Assembly: GCA_030632175.1 (NCBI GenBank)
Contig: DAOVVG010000176.1
Location: forward strand, 1-5,468
Reading direction: 5' to 3'
Length of the DNA stretch: 5,468 nucleotides
DNA from: Gammaproteobacteria bacterium
Lineage (GTDB): Bacteria > Pseudomonadota > Gammaproteobacteria > UBA9214
The first letter of the stretch is position 1, and each line of letters opens with the position of its first letter. Positions 1 to 5,468 of the stretch are shown piece after piece. The notes under the pieces are model-generated. The model saw only the letters and a program-made list of their open reading frames with translations, had not been told where the DNA came from and did not search any database. The position numbers were made by a program, and so were the translations under genes.

Positions 1-78
1 ATTGAGCTCAACGAGTTGTGAATTTATGGCGACCGAGCCTAAACCGAACTGCTGACTCTGCGACGCTGGGTGGGGCTG

Positions 79-108
79 GTCACCGGGTGACGGAGCTGCA
101 CCCCGTCA
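79..108 (+). promoter_or_regulatory. Leader with two overlapping, mutually exclusive hairpins upstream of the transporter gene
   Basis: Two inverted repeats share bases here. GTCAC (79-83) pairs with GTGAC (87-91) over a 3-nt loop. TGACGG (88-93) pairs with CCGTCA (103-108) over a 9-nt loop. Both cannot form at once, and the second ends 24 nt before the ATG at 133. Alternative pairing of this kind is compatible with leader control of the sulfur operon, but no riboswitch class was recognised and there is no U-tract. The pairing is seen in the sequence; the regulatory role is inference. Confidence 0.25.
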
Positions 109-132
109 GCCTTGAGAGTAAACTCCCTGCCT

Positions 133-1335
133 ATGCAATCAGCTAATTACACACGTTCGGCAGACCAGAACGCCGTGCTGACTGTCAGTCTCGCTGTTCT
201 CGGCATCAGCCTGTATGTACAGCAGTTCATCGCCGGGATGCAATATCTGACTTTCCTCATCGGCGTCGGTCTTGGTATTACGCTGCTGCATGCCGCCTTC
301 GGTTTCAGTGGCGGCTGGCGGTTGTTCATTCGTGAACAGGACGGCACGGGTATCCGCGCGCAACTGCTCTTGCTTGGCATCACATCACTGTTGTTCTTTC
401 CAATACTGGGACAGGTTTTTCCCTCGATCCAGGCGGGTGCCGCACTGGCGCCGGTGGGTACCTCCGTCATGGTGGGTGCTTTCCTGTTTGGCATTGGTAT
501 GCAACTGGGCGGCGGTTGTGGTTCCGGTACCCTGTACACCATGGGTCAGGGTCAGGTTGACATGCTGATCACCCTGACATTTTTCATTATCGGCGCCACC
601 CTGGGGACAGCACACCTGCACTGGTGGCTGTCGTTACCAGGCTATGGAAATATTTCTGTGATCGAGCACTTTGGCTGGTGGCAGGCGCTGCTGTTGCAGC
701 TGGTAATACTTGCAGCCCTGTATGGCCTGGTGCGGTTACTGGAAATCAGGCGACACGGCAGGATCAACCCCATTAAATGGCAGGTACCGCAACATGAAAT
801 TGCACAACGCTTCATTCACGGGCGCTGGCCCTTGTGGTGGGGCGTGATTGGACTGGCCGTATTAAATCTTGCAACGCTCATCGTGGCGGGCTATCCATGG
901 AGCATTACTTATGCGTTCGGTCTGTGGGGCGCAAAAATATGGGCTGCTGTAGGCGGAGACCCGGGCAGCTGGGTGTACTGGGGCAGCGGCTATCCCGGGC
1001 AATCACTCAACAGCAGCGTACTTGAAGATACGACCTCGGTGATGGATTTCGGCATTATCCTGGGGGCCATGCTGGCGGCCGCGCTGGCGGGCAAGTTTGC
1101 CCCCGCAATGAAGCTGACACGGACACGTGTATTCACTGCCGTCACGGGCGGGCTGTTACTGGGTTATGGAGCCCGGCTTGGTTTTGGCTGTAATATCGGT
1201 GCCCTTGTCGGGGGTATCACCAGCGGCAGCCTGCATGGATGGTTGTGGATGGTTGCCGGGTTTTGCGGTGGTATTGCAGGCGTGCACCTGCGCGTCTGGC
1301 TGAAGGTCGACAAACCCATGGGAGTGCAGCAATGA
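133..1335 (+). CDS. YeeE/YedE family (DUF395) sulfur-compound transporter, inner membrane
   Basis: This is a 400-aa polytopic membrane protein of the YeeE/YedE family (COG2391), whose characterised member TsuA imports thiosulfate using conserved cysteines along the pore. The two halves each carry the family signature: GGGCGSG with Cys129, and GFGCNIGA with Cys353, followed by ITSGSLHGWLWM. The stretch FGFSGGWRLF...DGTGIRAQL near residues 56-78 is also typical. I count roughly nine or ten hydrophobic segments, and the length fits the two-domain full-size form rather than the split half-size form. ATG 133 was chosen as start; an in-frame TTG at 112 would add seven residues, and neither has a well-placed Shine-Dalgarno sequence. 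The stop overlaps the next start as ATGA (1332-1335), and an exported rhodanese lies downstream, which supports a sulfur role. The substrate (thiosulfate, sulfide or another sulfur species) cannot be read from the sequence. The family call is firm. Confidence 0.93.
   Translation: MQSANYTRSADQNAVLTVSLAVLGISLYVQQFIAGMQYLTFLIGVGLGITLLHAAFGFSGGWRLFIREQDGTGIRAQLLLLGITSLLFFPILGQVFPSIQAGAALAPVGTSVMVGAFLFGIGMQLGGGCGSGTLYTMGQGQVDMLITLTFFIIGATLGTAHLHWWLSLPGYGNISVIEHFGWWQALLLQLVILAALYGLVRLLEIRRHGRINPIKWQVPQHEIAQRFIHGRWPLWWGVIGLAVLNLATLIVAGYPWSITYAFGLWGAKIWAAVGGDPGSWVYWGSGYPGQSLNSSVLEDTTSVMDFGIILGAMLAAALAGKFAPAMKLTRTRVFTAVTGGLLLGYGARLGFGCNIGALVGGITSGSLHGWLWMVAGFCGGIAGVHLRVWLKVDKPMGVQQ
1320..1324 (+). promoter_or_regulatory. 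Shine-Dalgarno site (GGGAG) for the 75-aa small gene
   Basis: GGGAG lies 7 nt before ATG 1332, inside the last codons of the transporter gene. With the ATGA stop/start overlap, it argues that the small frame is translated and coupled to the transporter. It fixes the start at 1332 rather than at the in-frame ATG 1239, which lies inside the transporter gene. Confidence 0.55.
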
Positions 1336-1559
1336 AACGAAACCAGACCCGCATGATCATCGGAACAGCCATCAGTGCCGCAGCCATTGCCGTTGCAATC
1401 GACCACACCCGGCAGCGGCTGCCCGAACCCGAACAGCAGCTGGCCAGCCAGGAGGCTGTCATCATCATCGATGAGGGTGAAGAGTTGCCCGACGAAAACA
1501 ACGTGGATTGCGGCAAATCTGTCGCGCGTGGCAGGCGGAGCTCTCCCTGCTCCCTGTAA
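1332..1559 (+). CDS. Small single-span membrane protein of unknown function (75 aa)
   Basis: The product was not recognised. It begins MKRNQTR and then has one hydrophobic Ala/Ile/Val-rich stretch (about residues 8-23), consistent with a membrane anchor or uncleaved signal. An acidic, Glu/Asp-rich region follows (about residues 34-58, including IIIDEGEELPDENN), and then a short Arg/Ser-rich end. A GGGAG site and an ATGA overlap with the transporter support translation. The last 50 bases overlap the open part of the next gene's frame, which is open from 1481. The basic C-terminus looks unlike the rest, so the true protein may slip into that frame, or a frameshift may have cut it from the downstream gene. 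As written it is a coupled small operon member, possibly an accessory to the transporter or rhodanese; that role is inferred from position only. Confidence 0.55.
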   Translation: MKRNQTRMIIGTAISAAAIAVAIDHTRQRLPEPEQQLASQEAVIIIDEGEELPDENNVDCGKSVARGRRSSPCSL

Positions 1560-1570
1560 TATCTGTACGC

Positions 1571-2251
1571 ATGCATAACCCTACTGCACACAACTCATAC
1601 TGGTCCCTGAGACTGCTGGCTATTCTGCAGGAAATGGCGGCGCAGAAAACCAATGTTGTCCTGGAGCTGCTGGGTAATATTGGTCACCTGGAAACCGGGC
1701 GCCGCTACCCTGAAACCGGACTGCTATTTGCTGCAGATAGATGGCGCGCCTTCTACCACTGTCATGAAGCCACGTCGATGCACCAAAAAGAACATGGCCA
1801 CTTTCATATATTCACTGCTATCGACAACCAGGCATGGGCACATGTTGCAGGATTGAGCATCGATGCCGAGGGCCAGCCACTGCAATGGTTCACGGTTAAT
1901 CGCTGGGTGACGGATGGCCCGTGGCTGGAGCGGGACAGATTGCTTTCTCAACTGAAAACAGCTGCCGCTGATACCGGGGAAGAGAGTCTGACTGGCAGGT
2001 GGCTGGTCGCGTTGCTGCAGCTTTATCATGACACCCTGAATGGTTTACTGATCAGGAGAGATGAACAGATACAACTCAAGCTGAAAGGCCGTAGCAAGAT
2101 CGAGGCACTGGATGATCGTGATATTTACACCCTCGCGACACAATCAATCGATCTGCAATCCATGCTTGAAAAACATCTTCTACAGAACGCCTGCGCCGAT
2201 GCTGAGCCAGGCAGGCATGCAGCAAGGAACCCGGTGTGCAACAGTATATAA
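1571..2251 (+). CDS. DUF6969-like histidine-rich protein of unknown function
   Basis: This is a 226-aa soluble-looking protein without an obvious signal peptide or membrane span. The central part carries YHCHE (residues 62-66) and EHGHFHIF (74-81), then VNRWVTDGPW (about 109-118). A predicted helical C-terminal part includes LDDRDIYTLATQSIDLQ (about 180-196). This pattern matches my recollection of the uncharacterised DUF6969 family; no function is established that I know of. The cluster of His63, His65, Glu66, His71, Glu74, His75, His77 and His79 could bind a metal, but that is inference. The start is uncertain: the frame is open from 1481, ATG 1571 has no Shine-Dalgarno sequence and sits 11 bp after the previous stop, and TTG 1508 would add 21 residues. 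Translation by coupling from the upstream small gene is likely. The 3' end overlaps the rhodanese gene by 16 bp, so the two are probably co-expressed. Confidence 0.8.
   Translation: MHNPTAHNSYWSLRLLAILQEMAAQKTNVVLELLGNIGHLETGRRYPETGLLFAADRWRAFYHCHEATSMHQKEHGHFHIFTAIDNQAWAHVAGLSIDAEGQPLQWFTVNRWVTDGPWLERDRLLSQLKTAAADTGEESLTGRWLVALLQLYHDTLNGLLIRRDEQIQLKLKGRSKIEALDDRDIYTLATQSIDLQSMLEKHLLQNACADAEPGRHAARNPVCNSI
2224..2228 (+). promoter_or_regulatory. Shine-Dalgarno site (AAGGA) for the rhodanese gene
   Basis: AAGGA lies 7 nt before GTG 2236 and inside the end of the DUF6969-like gene. It decides the GTG start, which also places a signal peptide exactly at the N-terminus, and indicates translational coupling to the gene before it. 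Confidence 0.6.
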
Positions 2252-3219
2252 ACGCATTACTGGTGCTGGTATGCCTGACAGCAAGCCATGGCGCACCAGC
2301 ACTCCAGGTACCCGGGCCTCTTGTCGATACCGACTGGCTGGAACAGCACCTGGATGAGGTCAGAATTCTGGATGTACGTGAAGATATCGAAAGCTTTACA
2401 CGTAAGGCCGTGCTGGTCAGAAAGCGGTTTACCGGCGATCTCAGGCTGCATCGTCCAGGTGCACACATACCCGGTGCCGTGCTGGTTGATTTTCTCAACA
2501 TTCAGACCAGCAGGGAAATCGATGACCGCAACGTAAGGTACATGGCTCCGGAAAAAGCCGAGTTTGAAGAGTTGATGCAATCCTGGGGTGTGAATAACGA
2601 TGATGCTGTTGTGATAACAAGCCAGGGGACCGGTAATGGCGATGTAACCATGACAACGCGCTTGTACTGGCAGGCAAAATATTTCGGTCATGATAATGTC
2701 GCCATACTTGATGGCGGTATGGCGTCGTGGTTGCTGGAACAAAAGCCTGCGAGCATCGAAACGAGCAAGCCGCAACCGGGGAACTGGGTGGCTCGTGAAG
2801 AACGCACATCACTGCTGGCAAACAGTGATGATGTTGCAAGGGCAATAACAGACAAAAATACCGAGCTGGTGGACACGAGAAGTCTTGGCTTTTACCTGGG
2901 AGCTGTTAAACGGCCCTATGTACTAAAAAAAGGCCATATTCCGAACGCTAAAGTTTTTCCTAATGAATTATTCTCGAGTGCGGGAGCGCCGGCATATTTT
3001 TCTGACCCTGAAGAGTTGCGACAAATGGCAGATGCGCTTGCTATCAATAGCAGGGCAAACATTATTACCTACTGCAACAGCGGGCAGTTTGCATCCACAA
3101 GCTGGTTTGTTTTCCACGAATTGATGGGGAACCCGAACGTAAGACTTTATGACGGCTCCATGCATCAGTGGGCGCTGGAGAAACGGCCTGTTGAAAAAAT
3201 AAAACGGCCATTTCAATAA
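2236..3219 (+). CDS. Exported two-domain rhodanese (thiosulfate/3-mercaptopyruvate-type sulfurtransferase)
   Basis: This is a 327-aa tandem-rhodanese protein. Such enzymes move sulfane sulfur from a donor such as thiosulfate to a thiol acceptor through a cysteine persulfide. Residues 1-20 form a short Sec signal peptide (hydrophobic LLVLVCLTASHGA), predicting a periplasmic location; Cys13 lies in the hydrophobic core without a proper lipobox. The N-terminal domain has ILDVRED (44-50), GAHIPGA (75-81) and ILDGGMASW (157-165) but no catalytic cysteine, with TSQGTGNGD in that region. The C-terminal domain has ELVDTRS (about 210-216), GHIPNA (233-238) and the active-site loop CNSGQFA with Cys280 (codon 3073-3075), then LYDGSMHQW (304-312). 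The CNSGQ loop differs from the CG[ST]GVTA loop of mercaptopyruvate enzymes and the CRKGVTA loop of classical rhodanese, so the donor is open. It is the last gene of the operon; pairing with a YeeE/YedE transporter supports sulfur uptake or processing. Confidence 0.93.
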   Translation: MQQYINALLVLVCLTASHGAPALQVPGPLVDTDWLEQHLDEVRILDVREDIESFTRKAVLVRKRFTGDLRLHRPGAHIPGAVLVDFLNIQTSREIDDRNVRYMAPEKAEFEELMQSWGVNNDDAVVITSQGTGNGDVTMTTRLYWQAKYFGHDNVAILDGGMASWLLEQKPASIETSKPQPGNWVAREERTSLLANSDDVARAITDKNTELVDTRSLGFYLGAVKRPYVLKKGHIPNAKVFPNELFSSAGAPAYFSDPEELRQMADALAINSRANIITYCNSGQFASTSWFVFHELMGNPNVRLYDGSMHQWALEKRPVEKIKRPFQ

Positions 3220-3362
3220 TAGCCCCCGGTGCAACGCACCTCGCACGAGTATAAGAAGACTAAACGCCCTTGAATCTGAAGAGTCTGCGTCATGGCGAAG
3301 CATGTCTGCTTTTCATTCCTGCCCGGAGGTTTAAGCGAGGAAAGTGCCGTCGATGAGTAAAT

Positions 3363-3653
3363 TTACTGCCGGCATTCACTTGAGCAACCGCACGCGGATA
3401 TATATTCATTCACATAACGGATACTTACCTCGTTTAGTGTCCTGGTGCCGTTTCCGCATTTCTGTGACAGTGTGCTAAAAGCTTGCATGAATGCGGCCCG
3501 GCAATCTCCTGTTGCATCGCTTATCCTATGAGTCAAACATACCGGTGACTGCTCCTTGGCGCCATCATCACTGATAGCATCTTGCGCCAAACTACCTGTC
3601 CCCGTCGCAATCATGAGAACTGCTGAAAACAAAATAGATATCCTGATGTGCAT
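3363..3653 (-). CDS. Small exported six-cysteine protein of unknown function
   Basis: The 96-aa product was not recognised. Residues 1-23 are a convincing Sec signal peptide: a short basic start, a hydrophobic core (ISILFSAVLMIATG), and cleavage expected after Ser-Leu-Ala, before Gln24. The mature part of about 73 aa contains six cysteines (39, 51, 66, 88, 90, 94), an even number compatible with three disulfides in the periplasm or outside the cell. The final three cluster as CGCSSEC close to the C-terminus. A strong AGGAG site lies 6 nt before the ATG, which fixes the start and is the best evidence that this minus-strand frame is a real gene. It converges on the rhodanese gene and diverges from the FG-GAP gene, so it is probably transcribed alone. 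No enzymatic motif was seen, and a role cannot be assigned. Confidence 0.7.
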   Translation of the reverse strand: MHIRISILFSAVLMIATGTGSLAQDAISDDGAKEQSPVCLTHRISDATGDCRAAFMQAFSTLSQKCGNGTRTLNEVSIRYVNEYISACGCSSECRQ

Positions 3654-3659
3654 AAGCTG

Positions 3660-3664
3660 CTCCT
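3660..3664 (-). promoter_or_regulatory. Shine-Dalgarno site (AGGAG) for the six-cysteine protein
   Basis: On the minus strand AGGAG is followed by a 6-nt spacer and the ATG ending at 3651. Motif and spacing are near ideal and support translation of this small frame. Confidence 0.65.
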
Positions 3665-3841
3665 GTTTTTAATGGAGGTGGTTCCGGTGTAGTCATACCC
3701 GGTTCTATAAGTGGAATCCTGCCCGTTTTATTTTAGCTGCTCCGGGTAGGGACGGCGCATCAAAGTAAACCTTATCCGTTGTCTGGCGACCAGGGTGTGA
3801 GTGCGGATGATCTTACCCACGAACGGTGGACATCTTAATCA

Positions 3842-3872
3842 GCCGCTTACCCGGGGAACTTCCGGGTTCGGC
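3842..3872. repeat. GC-rich hairpin in the divergent intergenic region
   Basis: ACCCGG (3849-3854) pairs with CCGGGT (3862-3867) over a 7-nt loop. The stem is extended by GCCG (3842-3845) with CGGC (3869-3872) across a small asymmetric internal loop. No T-tract follows on either strand, so it does not look like an ordinary intrinsic terminator. It may be a protein-binding palindrome or an RNA structure; the function is unknown. Confidence 0.4.
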
Positions 3873-3919
3873 GGTGGAAATGGAAGTACAGTGAACATTA
3901 ATATTAGCAGCAGATAAAC

Positions 3920-3964
3920 TTCCTGAAACGGCCCAATACAGTTAGTCCGTTCTAATTTCAGGAA
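3920..3964. repeat. Nine-bp perfect inverted repeat forming a long hairpin
   Basis: TTCCTGAAA (3920-3928) is the exact reverse complement of TTTCAGGAA (3956-3964), with 27 nt between. Inside, CGG (3929-3931) can pair with CCG (3947-3949), leaving a bulge on the 3' side. It lies about 130 bp before the FG-GAP gene. It could be an operator, a structured 5' leader or a small mobile remnant; nothing in the sequence decides which. Confidence 0.45.
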
Positions 3965-4095
3965 TATTTAGCACCGCTGGCAGGAACCGGCCCGGATATC
4001 TGGATGATGTCCGAATATGCAAAAATCGTCGCCAGGATGTAGCATGTAGACACTGATATCCGATAGATTTTTTGCAGCCGTCTTCAGGTCCAACA

Positions 4096-5468
4096 ATGCA
4101 CTTTAACAAACGTTACGCCTATGCCCTGATATTTGTATCCAGCCTGTTGCTGACAGGCTCCAGTGGTTTTCGGTGCAGCACGGACGACGATTCCAAAAAC
4201 AAGAATTCGTCAGGCGGGGCTACGGGTATCGAGGTTCAGGTAGGCAGTGAACAGAAGATCTCCGCAGACAGTGGCGGCTTTAATGGAAATCTCGAAAACG
4301 GGGACCAGTTCGGCAGTGCCATTGCAGAACCCGGCGACCTGGAAGCTGACGGTGTCAGGGACCTGGCCGTTGGCACCCCCTTTAATGACGACGGTGGCAG
4401 CGACAGGGGCGCCGTCTGGATCCTGTTCATGGACAGCGATGGGCGGGTGGATCAGCAACAGAAGATCTCCAGCAATGCAGGCAGTTTTGGGGGGAGCCTC
4501 AATGATGGTGATCTGTTTGGCAGTGCGCTTGCAGGTATCGGTGATCTCAACAGCGATGGTGCTTTTGACCTGGCTGCCGGGGTGCCCGGAGATGATAAGG
4601 GTGGTGCGGACCGGGGCGGTGTGTGGATATTGTTTCTCGATGCCGAGGGCAAGGTCCGGCAGGAGCAGAAGATAGCGGACAATGCCGGCGGCTTTGAAGG
4701 GAATCTCAATGACGGTGACCGTTTTGGTAGCGCGGTTGCCGATATCGGGGACGTCAATGGCGACGGTATCCCGGATCTGGCAGTAGGCGCCCCGAATGAT
4801 GATAGTGGCTCTAACAATGCTGGCGCGGTCTGGATCCTGATGATGAATGTGGATGGCAGGGTTGATGCGTGGCAGAAGGTGTCCAACAATGCCGGGGGAT
4901 TTGGTGGCAGCCTGGATGCTGACGATAACTTCGGTGCTGCAATCACCGGCATTGGTGATCTTGACAATAACGGGGTCCCGGACCTGGCTGTCGGGGTGCC
5001 CGGAGATGACAAGGGTGGCGCGGATCGGGGGGGGGTGTGGATATTGTTTCTCGATGCCGAGGGCAAGGTTCAGCAGGAGCAGAAGATAGCGAACAATGCC
5101 GGCGACTTTGAAGGGAATCTCGATGACGATGACCGTTTTGGTAGTGCGGTTGCCGATATCGGGGACATGAACGGCGACGGCGTCCCGGATCTGGCGGTAG
5201 GTGCCCCGAATGATGATGGCGGCTCTGACAATGCTGGCGCGGTCTGGATCCTGATGATGAAAGCGGATGGCAAGGTTGATGGCTGGCAGAGGGTGTCCAG
5301 CAATGCCGGGGGATTTGGCGGCAACCTGGACGCTGACGATCACTTCGGTGCCGCGATCAGCGGCATTGGTGATCTCGATAACAGCGAGCTCACGGATCTG
5401 GCGGTCGGAGCCCCCGGGGATGATGCCGGGGGCACGGATCAGGGCGCGGTCTGGATCCTGTTCATGGA
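4096..5468 (+). CDS. Exported FG-GAP (integrin-alpha-like) beta-propeller repeat protein, 3' end beyond the window
   Basis: The frame stays open from ATG 4096 to the window edge (457 codons seen). Residues 1-24 look like a Sec signal (ALIFVSSLLLTG), followed by a polar linker rich in Asp, Ser, Lys and Asn. Cys27 lies just after the signal but in GFRC, which is not a standard lipobox. From residue 53 come 69-aa repeats: five complete (starting at 53, 122, 191, 260, 329) and a sixth cut by the edge. Each has the order QKIS..AG.F.G.L, FG.A, a Ca2+-type loop such as GDVNGDGIPDLAVGAP, and AVWIL. FG-GAP repeats form blades of a beta-propeller and often act in calcium-dependent adhesion or ligand binding at the surface; the ligand here is unknown. 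Only a weak CAGG precedes the ATG. Repeat homogeneity indicates recent internal duplication. With at least six blades seen, a seven-bladed propeller is likely. Confidence 0.9.
   Translation, partial: MHFNKRYAYALIFVSSLLLTGSSGFRCSTDDDSKNKNSSGGATGIEVQVGSEQKISADSGGFNGNLENGDQFGSAIAEPGDLEADGVRDLAVGTPFNDDGGSDRGAVWILFMDSDGRVDQQQKISSNAGSFGGSLNDGDLFGSALAGIGDLNSDGAFDLAAGVPGDDKGGADRGGVWILFLDAEGKVRQEQKIADNAGGFEGNLNDGDRFGSAVADIGDVNGDGIPDLAVGAPNDDSGSNNAGAVWILMMNVDGRVDAWQKVSNNAGGFGGSLDADDNFGAAITGIGDLDNNGVPDLAVGVPGDDKGGADRGGVWILFLDAEGKVQQEQKIANNAGDFEGNLDDDDRFGSAVADIGDMNGDGVPDLAVGAPNDDGGSDNAGAVWILMMKADGKVDGWQRVSSNAGGFGGNLDADDHFGAAISGIGDLDNSELTDLAVGAPGDDAGGTDQGAVWILFM
4252..5468 (+). repeat. In-frame 207-bp tandem repeats encoding FG-GAP blades
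   Basis: The CAG codon that opens each unit recurs at 4252, 4459, 4666, 4873, 5080 and 5287, always 207 bp (69 codons) apart. There are five complete units and one of 182 bp truncated by the window edge. Spacing is exact, without indels, which suggests amplification by unequal recombination under frame and structural constraint. Confidence 0.9.
4567..5382 (+). repeat. Tandem duplication of a 414-bp two-repeat block
   Basis: The segment beginning GACCTGGCTG at 4567 recurs at 4981, offset by 414 bp (two 207-bp units). By eye there are about 38 mismatches over roughly 395 aligned bases, near 90% identity, and the match fades after about 5382. Thus repeats 3 and 5 match each other better than either matches repeat 4, and repeat 4 likewise resembles 6. 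The duplicated unit was a pair of blades rather than a single blade. Confidence 0.8.

Larger units (their letters stand above)
3654..4095. other. Divergent intergenic region without a convincing gene
   Basis: This 442-bp stretch separates two divergently oriented genes and must contain the promoters of both. I found no open frame longer than about 35 codons with a credible start, and no tRNA or transposon end. It contains two hairpins (3842-3872 and 3920-3964) and an inverted pair CGGATATC (3993-4000) / GATATCCG (4055-4062). No consensus sigma-70 promoter stands out on either strand. AT content rises after 3890 compared with the flanking coding regions. Confidence 0.6.

Noticed and set aside
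1..21. Possible 3' tail of an upstream gene ending in TGA at 19-21, overlapping a TTGAGCTCAA palindrome (2-11)
   Set aside because: Only six codons are visible and nothing distinguishes them from non-coding DNA; the palindrome is at the window edge without context.
147..542. Minus-strand open frame of 131 codons opposite the transporter
   Set aside because: It is the reverse shadow of a strongly conserved membrane protein gene and shows no recognisable motif or start signal.
2257..2775. Minus-strand open frame of 172 codons opposite the rhodanese
   Set aside because: The plus strand encodes an intact rhodanese with its catalytic motif. The antisense product shows no domain or start signal.
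3228..3240. GGTGC-AAC-GCACC hairpin after the rhodanese stop, considered as a terminator
   Set aside because: The stem is only five pairs and no T-tract follows on either strand.
3292..3360. Possible 22-aa plus-strand peptide from ATG 3292
   Set aside because: It is very short, has no well-spaced Shine-Dalgarno sequence or recognisable features, and lies between converging genes.
3920..3964. Integron attC site
   Set aside because: The required RYYYAAC and GTTRRRY core sites are not present at the ends of the hairpin.
4210..5343. Long antisense open frame of 377 codons on the minus strand
   Set aside because: It lies opposite the FG-GAP gene, repeats with the same 207-bp period, has no ribosome binding site and encodes a low-complexity Ile/Pro/Ala-rich sequence. 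The plus-strand frame has clear family motifs.

Overview
The window reads as a moderately GC-rich proteobacterial chromosome, probably gammaproteobacterial. This is inferred from the gene families, ATGA-type gene overlaps and clear Shine-Dalgarno sites; no taxonomic marker is present. No rRNA, tRNA, CRISPR, transposase or phage gene was seen.

Positions 1-3219 hold a short leader and a tightly packed plus-strand operon that looks devoted to sulfur handling. It encodes a YeeE/YedE-type inner-membrane transporter of thiosulfate or another sulfur compound (133-1335), a 75-aa single-span small protein overlapping it by ATGA (1332-1559), a histidine-rich protein resembling the uncharacterised DUF6969 family (1571-2251), and an exported two-domain rhodanese with an intact active-site cysteine (2236-3219, overlapping the preceding gene by 16 bp). 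The likely logic is that the rhodanese works on sulfane sulfur in the periplasm and the transporter moves a sulfur species across the inner membrane. The DUF6969-like protein is an unassigned partner.

Positions 3220-3362 separate converging genes. The minus strand then carries a small exported protein with six cysteines and a textbook ribosome binding site (3363-3653). A 442-bp divergent region (3654-4095) has no convincing gene but contains two notable hairpins.

From 4096 to the window end is a plus-strand exported FG-GAP beta-propeller protein, open at its 3' end. It is built of exact 207-bp (69-aa) tandem repeats, part of which was copied again as a 414-bp two-repeat block. Long antisense reading frames over this stretch are by-products of the repetitive composition.
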